A DNA stretch of 64,000 nt from Tubiluchus corallicola (lineage: Eukaryota > Priapulida > Priapulimorpha > Priapulimorphida > Tubiluchidae). Positions within the stretch are counted from its first letter, which is position 1. Every line of letters begins with the position of its first letter. Both the position numbers and the translations under genes were made by a program. The stretch covers positions 563,001 to 627,000 of the forward strand of contig JAQGDQ010000037.1 in NCBI GenBank assembly GCA_030141605.1, read 5' to 3'. This document shows, piece by piece, positions 1-13,100 of the stretch. Below the pieces are notes generated by a model. That model had not been told where the DNA came from. It did no database searches and worked only from the letters and a program-made list of their open reading frames with translations.

Positions 1-3
1 TCT

Positions 4-3000
4 TCAAATAAGTCTTGTGTTTTTCAGATATTGCACAAGAGTTTTGTAAGTAAACTTGTACTGAGAAAGCGTCTGTACCATCAGCATTCTTTGATTCCTT
101 AGAAGAGTCAACGCATCTGGCAAATCAACTTGCTGTAAAATGCAGTGCAAATGTATATATTATAAAAAAATACAAAAAAGCACTACTGTAATTTATTTGT
201 CAAGCTCAATAAGATCCAAGTCTGGTTAGTTCAAGTATCCTAACCATTTGCCCTTTATCACAAAGTACTAACTCAATGTTACTTGACATTTTAGTAACAA
301 CAACAAGTACTAGATGGCATTCCAAACACTCGAAAAAGTACATGCATCTCATGAATAATAATCACACAAATTCGTTGTTGTTTTAAAATATGCATGTATC
401 TAAGCTGCATTTGATGTTTAATTGTACAAAAGATTAATACACGTATTTCTTGGAATACTGCTACAATATTTTTTGCAGTAAATTTTCTTTGCTTGTCTAT
501 GCAGATTTCTGCTTAGCTATACAACGGGAATACTCTCAAACAAATTAGCGCACCATTTCGCACCATATTTTCGATAAACATATTACATACCTCATTATGA
601 TCCAAACATGAGATCAAAGCATCACATAAAATGGTCACACCTGTCCGACCCACACCGGCACTGCAATGGACGAGAAGTAAAGGTGGTACATCTGAACTTT
701 CTGCCACGTGCCGACGCACTGAGCCCAACTGTAAAAAAATTTTAAGTGAAAACATTGCAGTGACTATGACTGTGAGCTCTGCGATACCATGCTTCTGCGA
801 GTTATGGAGTAATACTTATCACAAAAATTGCAATACCTCAAACAACTTGACTCCTCTCTCTGGTGGGCAAGAGAGCATTCCAAATGTGGCAGAGGTGCTC
901 GAAGCCATGTACTGCTGCACAAAATAAGTGTTTTGAAGGTGATAGTGGGTATGATTTCACATTTTCCTAGGCGTAGTGGCAGTAATTTTTAGTTCACCTC
1001 ATATGTCCTTTCTAACTGCATTTCTAGTAGAAACTGTTTCTGGTACAAGCTTACCTTAATATTAACACAAAATACATTGCATTTCTTCAACTGCCACTTA
1101 CCAGAACCTACCAATTATACCATGGAGCAATATAAGTGAACCTTTTCCCCTTTTATTTAAAAGCAATGACAAGAAATTCATGTGAATTAGTTGACAATAG
1201 AGTGGTCTCAAATTTGCCTCTTTTCCAACAGAACTAGGAATGAAATATAAATACCTCCTCAAGAAATGTTAAAAAACCAGTTAAGTCTTCAGGGCAGCCA
1301 TGGTCAGGCCAGCCAGTATACTGAATGTGCCAGACATTGCATCCAAACTTGTTAGACTGGTGGGAGACCTGAAGACTTGAAGTGATGTAACATGACGATA
1401 CATTGCTGAACTGCTGTGCGATTTTATACTGAAATAAATGGCATAGTTAACGTTCACAGAAGGCACAACAAGACTTCAACAAAAAAAGAAAAACATAAAG
1501 AATCACTAGATTTGTATACTATTTTTTAAAATTGATTTTTTTTTACTGTACTTACAATCTATACAAACTATTAAACAGAAATCAGATGGTACAAAAATAT
1601 GCAAGAATGCTAGTTTACTTAAAGCAGTTAAAGTACAGTAAGTTTTTAAACAAAAAAATATAAAATTTAAAGCAAACATTGTAAAGATTGTACCTGGCCT
1701 ATTGAAAGTGGACTGCCTGCCTGGTGTGGCCAATACGAAGCACATTTAACTCTTCCTTGTTCCTAAACAGAATAGATGTTATAAGCAAACAAGTGTCGTT
1801 AATATTAAGCTTGCACTTTACAACTGTATTTTCAGTAGGATGATTTTCAGATAAAGTTAATGAAAAGAATTTGAGTAGAGGGAAAATTCAATAACATTTA
1901 ATAGCATTTGTAACACAGAATAATTTTATTTAACTTTTACTTAACAAATGTTTCACTCCGCATACAGCATAGTTTTATGTGGATCTACAATTCTACATGG
2001 TGGTCTGCGTCAAGCGAAATGTTTGATAAAGGGAGTTATTTAGCTGTTACTTCACGCCATGTAGAGCATAGTTCTATTTGGATCTACGTGGTGCTCTACA
2101 AGGAGCAAAATGTTTGACAAAGGGAGTTTTTAGCTCTTAACTCACTCCACATGGAGAATAATTCTACATGGAAAGAACATGCCCCACACACAAGAAAGAA
2201 AAAACATGCAGATTTTTTAGCAACCATAATATAGGCTGCCACTTTCTTCAGTTAAGCTCTACCCAATTTAGGCACGTTGCAATTGTTTAGTATTTTGCAA
2301 AACACCTGACACAAGTGAAACGCTTGTTTTCGTTTATTGAATCAAGCAGTGCTTGTTTTGTAAAACAATGTTTCTGGTTTTTTTGTTTTTCTCTAGCACA
2401 CATGGAAGTCACATTCCTTATTTTCGCCTTTGCATTTTTTCCTGTTCCTGTTAAATGATTTAGCAATATTTTGCTCGTTTGAGATTGCAAACAGCGCTCT
2501 ACCAATAGTGAAATGTTTGTAAAATAAAAAGTTATTCAGCTATTATGCCAGCCACTTTTACTGATGATTTTTCAGTAAAATGACTTCAAAATACCTACGA
2601 GGTAATATATTAATCATTCTGTTCATTTTAATCTCAATTTTTCATAGTTTAACTGATAGCACCATGCTTAAGTATAGTTTCTATACTTATTAAACTAATC
2701 TAATTACTATATTTAATGTACCTCTAAAGCTGTCAGCATGACAATAATTGCAATTTTTTTCTCAATAACCATCTGCCAGAAATCTTCTAGTGTGTTTGGT
2801 AATGGACCTTGAGTTGCAATGTAAGACAATGTCTCTTTCTTTACTTTCATCTGTCAAGGTTCAACAATATAAAATTTAGCCACTAAGTCTGCCATCACTG
2901 AAAAAAATCTAGAAACATTATGTTAATAATTACAACAGTTGGATTTTACAAACATGAAAAGCGATTTTAGTTGCTGTGCATTGCCAAATGGTTAAACAAC

Positions 3001-6000
3001 ATTACAACCAGCTATTAAAACAGTAATAAAGCTCATTCAAAGTCAAACCAAGACCTCACTATAATATAAGCTTTTACAACTTAAAATCCTACTTTTACTA
3101 TGAATATTCAATTTATTTTACTATGGACTTGCTGTAAAAGTTGTTTCTTTTGATTTTTTATCACTTCGTTGTTAGCCGGTATTAAATTTGAAGAACTGCC
3201 ATTTTTCGTTGCACGTGACGAATGGTGAATGGGTACAGTCACCAGATCACCAAAGATTAGTAACCAAAGACGCTTCTGTACTTTGTACATCATTCACGTT
3301 CACTCACACTAAAGACATGAAACATGGCTATCCTTACGGCAATATATGTGTTCGAAATTCGCCAGAAAAAGGTTATTTAATTTATAGGTTTCTTTTGTTT
3401 AATAATAATTATGAATTCTTCGTGTAACATAACAATGCATTAAAAAATTTAAATGTGTGTTTGAGTTATACAGGCCTTTAGTTATTGCCACTTATTAAAC
3501 TAGATAAATCTAAACAACAGCAAGAAACATCAGGTACAAGTGCCATTTTTAAAGCTTTTCTGTGACCAAGCCAGAAATTCAAATCCACAACCCACAAGAA
3601 GAGGTAATCTATTAATTAACCTCCTGTCAAAAAGTGGAAGCACAAATACTTAATTTGTCAACTTAGTAAAAAAGCTTAAAAAGACAAAACTGAACAATAA
3701 ACAATGACTTCAGCAGTCTATTATACAAAAACTTACAGTAACAAGTGAGGCATTTATATAACCAGTTCTATATCGAAGCTCCTTTAATTATTACCACTTA
3801 CTAATCTAGATAAATCCAAGCAGTGACAGGAAACAGCAGGTACATGTATCATTTTTAAAGTTTTGCTGTGACCAAGCCATGAAATCAAATCCACAGGAGG
3901 AAACACTCCATTAATTAGCCTCCCATGGAAGCACATATACCTACATTTGTCAAATTAGTAAAAAACCTTAAAAACACAAAAACTCAATTAACCATAATGA
4001 CTTCAGCACAGCAGTTATTTAAACAAACACTTACAGTAACATGTGAAGCATTTATATAACCAGTTCTATTTTTCGGAGTTGCACCCAACTTTACTCTGTT
4101 GTATTCGTATGGCACAACATCGCGAAATCGATTACGGCACGCATTCTCCGCAAGTTGGGCAGTTTCCATAGAATAGCTTTCTATCTTTTTGGGAATTTGC
4201 TCATATTCTTTGACTAACTGACCACTTGATAACTTCTCTTCAAGCTCCGTTCTCTATAAGAAAACACAAACAACATCGACGTAACCAAAATATAAATATT
4301 AAAATAGTTTACTGTGTAAAAATATAGATGCGATTATGCAGAAAGTCAAGTCAAATAATTATTCTGTACATTATACACACCCTTGGATCTTTGGGAATTC
4401 TAGATTCAACACTGTCTGTGCTGGTATTTACAGATGGTGTAACTGTATCTGTAACATCGGTTGGCAAATTGGTTTCAACAGCTTTAACAACCTATAAGTA
4501 AGATACAAAAAACAAAAGTGTGTGAACGTAAATATTTTTACAACCATGTTTAAAAAAGTTGCTTTAAAATGTTAATTGAAAATGTTAATATAAAATTGAA
4601 CAGCTTACCAGTGACACCTTTCTAAATAGTTAAAAAATCTTTACAGCAAACAAACAGAAACTGACAAACTTCCTTTCTTGTACTTCCTGTTCAAACTTCC
4701 TAATATTGTACATCCCTCTTTAGATACACCCAAGTGAAAAATAAAAAGGATACAGTTTTGGATAAATAAACCCAAATATTTTCATTCACATGTTTTGCTC
4801 TAATTAAACTTGATAAGCTAATAATGGTGTAATAAATCTGCAAAACCAACAGAAATGTCACTGCTTTATAACATATTCATTCCAAGCTTTTTTCCAACAA
4901 AGTTTACCTTTAAATTCAAGAAGTTCTTCTCAGCACTGTATAAAACTCACGTTCAAGAAAGAAAGACTACAATAGTTTTTACGAGTCTTTAGTGCAAGAC
5001 TCATAGAGGATATACAAAAACTTATCAACAGCTACAGCTGATATAAGTTTACTGAAATGAATAAAAATATCCTGCAGGGTGCTAACAACTTACACTAGCT
5101 TTGTTGATACTTTGCTCCGGAGTTAAATCCTGCCTATGTAGGTGCAGACTAGCATGCTTTCGCTCAGGTAGGCTACCACCAAAACGTGAAACATTGCTGA
5201 AAGCCAAACCCTCCGACTGATCACAGTACATACTATGTGGTCGCGCATCGGTCACATTGGTAGAGTTCAGATTATGAAACGTCCGCATTTGACTAATATC
5301 ATTGTACAGATGTGGTACACTGTATTCGAGGGTAGAAATGTCTGCGAGATTTTCCACGGTTCTGTCTAGAGCAGCCTGTGGACTGGAGTGTACTAAATGG
5401 TGCGGCAGGTACTTCCGGGATAACAAATCAGGACTAGAGTTGTAGAACTTGTTCCGTGAAAGCTGTAGCGTTAGATCAGGAGTACTGTTGCTTGGTCTAC
5501 AGTATGGCGGAGGTGGTTTATAATGTTCTAATTCATTAACTAAAGGCACAGACAATAAATGTTGCGACTGAGAAGCTATAACATTTAACTCCGGTGTACT
5601 ATACGTTATAGCTGGCGAAACATGCACATTTGACGACGTTCGGGTACCTGCCAGCACAGCAGATGTAGGCCGACTGTAATCAACATCTGGTAGTGAATAT
5701 GCCCCAGTTTTGCTAGGTACAAAAGCTGCAGAAGCATTAGCGGTTGAATCGTGTTGCAAATGCTGCATCACTACATTATAATCAGGAGTCTTTCTGTATT
5801 CAGGCACTACTGGTATGATTAAAGTAGTTCCCTTTGATGTCTCACCAGCGATATTATCAACCAAGTTTGGGGTAGAAGCCACACGATATGGAACAGTTGC
5901 AATTTGGCTGTTCAGATTTACGGCACTACCATTCAATAAATGTGAGGCAATTTGATGATCAAGATTTGTTTGGTTACCAACTGCTGGAAAATAGTTTTAA

Positions 6001-9000
6001 AACAAAATAATCAACAAAATTTCAAAATCTATAATTCTAACTTTCTCTTCTTACATACCAATTAATTTTTCGCAGTAGTTTCACTGAAATTTTGTTTGCA
6101 GTGTTGGTGCTCTATAAATAAATCACTGTAATGTTAAAGCTGCTATATTTATCATACTGAGTCATAAGAGGCCTTTAGGATGTCAGACTGTCTGGGTGGC
6201 ATGATTTATTGCTCATTAAGTCTGGAAGTCCAAGACTCAAAAAATTGATTTCATTCACTTATTCTAGTAACAGTTATACCTGATGATACAAGAGACCCTA
6301 GTGCTTACTGTCTGGGTAGGAGTACTAATTTTCAAATTATTACAAAGTATGGAGAGCATAGATGGTGTGGATAATACGGATAGTGTGGATAGTACGGGCC
6401 CATTTGAGGGACTACTCCCAAAAAGCCATGTGTGTGTTTAGCTACGGAAATTAAGCAGCTGTGAGTCTAGCCTCTATATTAAATAAACCTCATAATTGAG
6501 TGCTACTAATTATGAAAAAACTACAGTAAAATATGCATTAACAAGGGGGAGCAAACAAAATCTTCTCTGGAATATTCAGGCTGTTTACTTACCAATATTA
6601 GGATTATATGCTTCTGTAAAACCATGGCTATAAACCTGGGACTTTGATTGTATATGATCTTGTGAGTGATACCGAGCTTGCTCTTCGTAGAATGCTGTGT
6701 CACCATAGCAACGAAGCTGACCCATATACTGATTTGACATAGAATTGTGGGGATAGGGCATATTATCACCAACATAAGATTCTTGTGAATAGGAGGCATG
6801 CTCATGTGGACGCAGTTCTGGTAGGTGATTAAAAGTAACATCATCACTAGTAGAATAAACAGAAACTTGGTGCACAGGTCTTATGCTATTATTATGCTCT
6901 TCTTCCTGAAAATAAAAAAATGAATGCTACATTTGATATTCTTCCTAAAAACACCAATGTAATTAGAACACAAATGATATAATATTTAATGTGCACCATA
7001 CTATTTGAAACAAATGATTTCTTTACTTACAACTGAGACTGTTGTAGCATGTGCAGAAGGCATCGAAGCTAAGGCCATAGAATCTCTGAAAGAGATATGT
7101 CAATACTATAAAAACTGTCAACATTAAAAGAGCATCTGCTACAAAATGTGCATAAAAAACTGCTTATGATACGCCAAAACTTAATATGGATTTTTTCCCC
7201 ATTTGTTAAATTGCAAGAATTAAATCCTCGGTAGACTTCAAAGTGCAAGTTAAATTAGTACGCTACTCGTTGCAGTTGGGCAAAAGGCTTGGATATACAG
7301 ACCTACATATTATTCTGATAAAGTTAATAAAAAGGGAAATGTAATATTTTCACACGTTTGTAAAGCTCGACAGCTTAGTGTGTTTACTGAGTGTAAAATT
7401 CCGCGTATGGTCCGAGTGACCTCATCAGCCAAACAGAGGTGACTTTTTCGACCAGACAGTTTATGCAACTGAGTCACACATGGCAGCTTATAGTGCAGCA
7501 TGGATACATCACAAAAAAATACTTGCAGAAAACCTCAGCACTCCTTTAAACAATTAAGAACTGCATTTAAACAATGTGATTTTTATGAGTTTAAGGAACT
7601 CAACAAGCAGAGCTTCAAAGCTTTTTAAAGTTAGCATTATAGTCTCTTACTTTATCATATATCTATAACATACATCACATTTAGCATAGAAATCAATGCA
7701 GTATTTGTGGCAGGTGAAAATTTCGCCAGTTATTACAGAATCACAATACAAAATTGCTACTTTTTAGACTACACCAGATCATCATATAAAAGTATTTAGA
7801 CACGAAAAAGCATCAAAAATTTTGAGTAAAATAATTACTCATGGTGTGACTGTTCTTGGAGAATCTTGAGATGAATTCTTGCTCAAACTAAAAATATTTA
7901 ACAATGAATAAATGGGATGGCGACAAACACGCATGTCGTGCCTTAATGGACCATAAAAATGCATTTCTGCATTCACTATAAAGACAGCAAAATTATGCTG
8001 TTAAAGTAGTCGCCGCTTGGCGTGCTTGAGCTGCAGTTGGTGGTGCCCTTGTTTCCTCGCAAGTGGTTTCCTTGCAAGTGACCTCTTTAGGTTCTTCTTG
8101 ACTCCACCTTACAATGGTCATGATTTCATCGATTATTTGCGAGGTGGCCTGAATGGCCAAATCAATTTCCACCCAGGTCTCAAACTCGCTGCTGGTCATG
8201 CCAGGTGAAGCAGATGGTGATAATGCTTATCTCTTGCAACGTAGTGGGATTTGAATCAATCACAAGTGAACTGGACACGACTAAAACAGTTCTGAATCAA
8301 ATGCTCACTTACATTGCTCCATGACATAGCCAGTGAATGTAAAGTGTTCAGGAGGCTAGTTTTTTTTGGCTAAGTCACTTGTGCTTAATTGATCAGTGGC
8401 ATCGTCTGAATCCATTGCTTCTAACACTCTAGCTTGCATTTCTCTTCTATAGTATGTCTTCAGTGTTCGAATAATGCCTTGATCACAAGGCTGAATAAGT
8501 GATGTGGCGTTTACAGGCAAAAACGCAACTGTAATGTGTTTCAATGACGCGCTGACTACATGGGCAGTACAGTTGTCTAGCAGTAAAATGATGTTCCGCT
8601 TTAAGCTCGCATCCCATTTCACTAGCCATTCGTTAAACAATACAGCCGCCATCCAATTTTCAGTTTCTCCTTAACTGTTAAGATCTTTATGCGAGTGGGT
8701 AACAGATTCAAAGCAAAACTACTATGCAAGCGTATTAGCGCATGATAAACGTACCTGTTTACAAACAAAACGGTACTTAACATGATTGTTTCTACATATA
8801 AAATGCACAAAAGGGAAGTAAAGATGACATAAAAGTAGGAAAGGCTGTTTGGGCACATACAACTGTCTTATTTTAAGTACGTGAAGGAAAAATATTGAGT
8901 CAATTACCGATAGTTTTTATATATATTTGTATAGAAGCGGCCCGTTCCAGGCGTTTTTAAGTCAATTAAGCGATTGAGTTTATTAACCAAGAGTCTATTA

Positions 9001-10054
9001 AGCGGTGACTACTGTAATTGTATGCCCACTCAGGTCTTATTCACTATCGATATCCGAAACAATAAAAATATCGAAAAACATGTACAGTTTTCTAGCTTCC
9101 GTTTCTTCAAGCAAAACATACTTACTCTATATTAGGTTTGTTCTTCATATAAAACTTGTGCTGCAAGGCGCAAAGTTTCCACACATATTTTGCCGTTTCA
9201 GCATCTTCCTGCAAAACAGTAACTTAGGAACTTCGTAGTTTTCAAACACGTTAGAGATTGATACAGTAACAATGAATGTAACACTGCTGTAACAAAAGGT
9301 GTCAAAATACAATCAAAAAAATGTCGAGAACTGTGAAACTGAGGACACAAACATCCTCTTAATATACAAGTGGCAATTCCAAAAACATATGTCAGAGTAG
9401 GTACCCAACTTTTGAAAGGTGATTCTGAAATAAAAACACTGAGAATTTTCAGGTGTCTGTTAAATACTGTCATATTTAACAGAACTAGTGACAGATTTTT
9501 GTAGCCGACACCTTTAAGTAATTTGGCATGCATTACCTAGAAACTGGTTGCAAGCTGTTTAAGTCAATTTTTACAAAATAATAACATTCTAATTTGTGTT
9601 CTGCATTATTAAAAACTATAGTTACTTGTATTTTTTAGTGTTATTTAAGAAATATGCAGTTGTGGCATACTTTGTGGTCCATAAAAACCCTAAGACGGTC
9701 CATTTAAGCAACTAGGTCCTTTTGTACAAAACTAAAAGTAGATTCGATTTCAGCAAAACAAAAACTTCTTGCTCACAATTTTTAAGATTATTTACCTCAA
9801 TATTGGCTCCAGAAAACCCGAGAAAATGGGTCTGAACTAGAATATCCATATGCACAGCATTCCTAATTTTAGATTTACATTCAACAGCATTCAGCATTGT
9901 AAAATACATCTTTGCAGGGATTTTCAGATTTTTGATATTATGGTGCGTCTAGAATACGTTGTCCGGCAACTGGGTCCATTCGTACAAAAACACTAATGTC
10001 AGATTCGGATTCAGCACCATAAAATACCCCCCTCCTGTAATTTTTAGGTTTATA

Positions 10055-10144
<90 letters not shown>

Positions 10145-13100
10145 CGGGGCATGTCCCTAATAATGCCCGACAAGGAAAACACAGAGGAACTTCCAGAAAG
10201 GATAGCCCTGTAAAAAAACTTCCATGTTTTAGCCCCTGAATCAGCTTTCAAAAGTTAGGTGCCAAATTTGGGGGAATTTTTGGGAATAGCACTTGTGTAA
10301 ACCAAGGTTCCACAAAGCCTTTAACAACATAACACTCTTCAAAATGATAATGACAAACTTGAGAAAATCCACACTCATTTCTCTGATATATATAAAAGTT
10401 CACTATGAACTTCAGCTTCACTAGCTTAATTTTCCACAATTATAAATGTAAGGTAAAACAGTGTGACAACAAAATGAGCAAAAATGAGCACAAACTACAG
10501 TGTATACCATTTGAAAGTTAATAGTTTTGTTCGTTCGAGAACACATGATACCAAACACACTCTTATTGTGAACCATGTTAACGATATCACTCCAGTGGAA
10601 GCAAACAGTAGCTTGACCATCCATATGCCGTTCAAAGATACCAGTCGACGACGCACCAAGTAATATATCATCACCAGCTTCATCCTGTAAATGTTACATA
10701 AACTAGTAATTATCTGATCAATCTGTCCATTTTTGATAAATCTTTAGCTCAAGTTCTGAAGTCTACAAGCCTCTAACTTTAATGGTAAGCTGCCTGGTAC
10801 TGTTTTTCCACAGAATCATATGATTAGACTTTGGAGGTCAATCATTGCGTAAAGACATCCTCTAAAGGTCAAAGTGTATTTTATTTATAATATACTGCAC
10901 AAACTGATAAATACTTGTGTACCGGTATTTATAAATACTGAGTATCTTCTCAAAATATTCAGGGTGAATTTACAAATCGGTTTCATATTTTTTCTACAAC
11001 GGTATATAGCACTTAATGCTGCTTAGTATGCCGATAGCTGTTGCAAGACTGGAACCCTTTATGATGAGATACTCGACTAGAAGACATGCCTTAACCACAC
11101 TCAATGGAAGACATAGATTGAGGCAGCACAGCAGAAAAGGCGATTTTCCTGACAGTCATCCATCTATTTACTGGTCAGGTCGACCAGTACTAAGTATGTA
11201 TGAACCACGAACACCTTGCTGTTTCCCCGACCCACCAAGGCTCTCGCTCCTGACATCAACGAATAATTAGATTTTGAGGTCGAATGGCAAATAAATAACA
11301 TATCTACAGGCCAATATTTTAAGTGACTCGAGAAACCGAGAGTTCCACTGGTGATGTCACATTTGCCCCCTGGTTAGAAATTAAGTCACAAATCACATAA
11401 ATCTTGTCATGTTTAAAATCAAACTCAGAGTTACCAGTTTTAACTGTGATATAACAAGAAAATGGTACAACAAGATAACATTATTGTTTCTATTATACAT
11501 GTTTATATTATATGAAGTTATTAAGAATGTTCCCTAGCAGTGTTTACATCGACACCGTAACTGCATCATTTGCTGAGGGTCTTCAAATTAGGGCTTTGTT
11601 GAACAGATAAAAGGTTAATTCTCTCACTAACATCTCATGTTAAATAATACCATGAGTATAAGTGGCCAAATTTTATAGATTGCCATTAAAGCAATAAAGT
11701 AAGTCTGGCACATTAGTTTAGTACTGAGAGACATTCTGCTGTTGTTGTGTAAGTTGGAAACTATTCCTCGCAAAGTAGCCTGTCCTTATGTTCACTTTCC
11801 AGAGTTCCAAGGTGACTTGCAGCTGGCAGATAGGGAAGAACAGAAAAACATCTACGTCTGTGATTTTAAATGCGACAAGATGCATACAAAATGATAATAA
11901 CAAACTTATGAAAATCCACATTCATTGGATTGAACACTTCAAATTTTCAGGTTCGAACTGTCCCGTTTGGAGCCTACTCGATTGTAGAAGGATGATTTGA
12001 AGTGCAAGTTAGGTCAAAGAGGATACTCTGTCAGTTTGCTTAGTATTGAGAACTTCACAGTTACCTTAAATGTGAATGTGCCAAGAAAAGTGTTGCCTTA
12101 GTGCACTTTAATATGAGAAATAAGTGTGGATTTTCATAAATTTGTTATTATCATTTTGTAACATACTATCACATCTTACAATTTAAGATCACAGACACAG
12201 ATTATCCTATATAAAAGAGCAGAAGGGCAGATGTTAACATATAGATTTGGCACAGAAAGATTTAAACATTTCAGCACTGATCCTTGCAGATGAAAGAACT
12301 TGGAGCATAGCAGAGAATAATGAGTCCTGACATAAAGAGGCAAATAGAATCATGTCCCTGGAAGTATGACTCATTGGATGATAAAGATGAAAATGTATAC
12401 CTTTGCTGGGTGGCACTCTTGCCCATAACCGTCTAGTTGCTGAGCCTCAGTAATGTACAGTGTTTCAGCTACAGCAGGAGCCATGCCTTGCTGATTATGG
12501 TGCACATTCACCACGGCTTCGGTTAAACTAAACAAGGCATCTTCATCCTGTGTTAAATGACGAGGTAGTAGAACAAAATTCTTGAAGTGTTCGGCCGTGT
12601 GTTTCTCTTCATCGTGATCGCCTAATTCAGCTCAAAAGAAAATCAGCAAAAATTAAAAACAGACACATTTGAAAGTCGAGATGACTCAATTTGAGTAAAA
12701 ATTTTTAGTAAAACTGTGAAAATCATCAGGTTATAGTAATAATGTCTTAGCCAGTATTTGCACTACATGCAATAGATCCATAATGGATATGCTGTCTAAT
12801 AATAATGTTATAATGATACGCATAACACATAATGCTCACGTTATGTTATGTATAAGCAAGAAGAGTAGGTCGTGTTAAATAAATGACTCCATGCTAAGAA
12901 AATCCTACAATTAAATGGAAGTTGTTACTTGGAGGATGGACAATTGTAATTCAGAACCTCCAGAGACACCTTAACACATGGACACACTGGGCAGTTTCCA
13001 GGGTCCCCCACGATCATAGTGAGCACTATGTTAACAAATATAAATATGTGACTTGCTGTCAATGTTCAAATTTCTGTGTTTTCACAGTTGATGTTATATT

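Noticed and set aside
6521-6847. 108-residue minus-strand frame overlapping Pez exon 8
   Set aside because: Out of frame with the exon that aligns with PTPN21; it is a shadow of the real coding sequence.
9126-9238. Plus-strand 77-residue frame at 9005-9238
   Set aside because: Overlaps Pez exon 6 ([20 protein letters not shown]) on the opposite strand, which is the true coding reading.
9949-10251. Open frames on both strands rich in Ile-Tyr
   Set aside because: Translation of the (TA)n tract; both strands give the same pattern.
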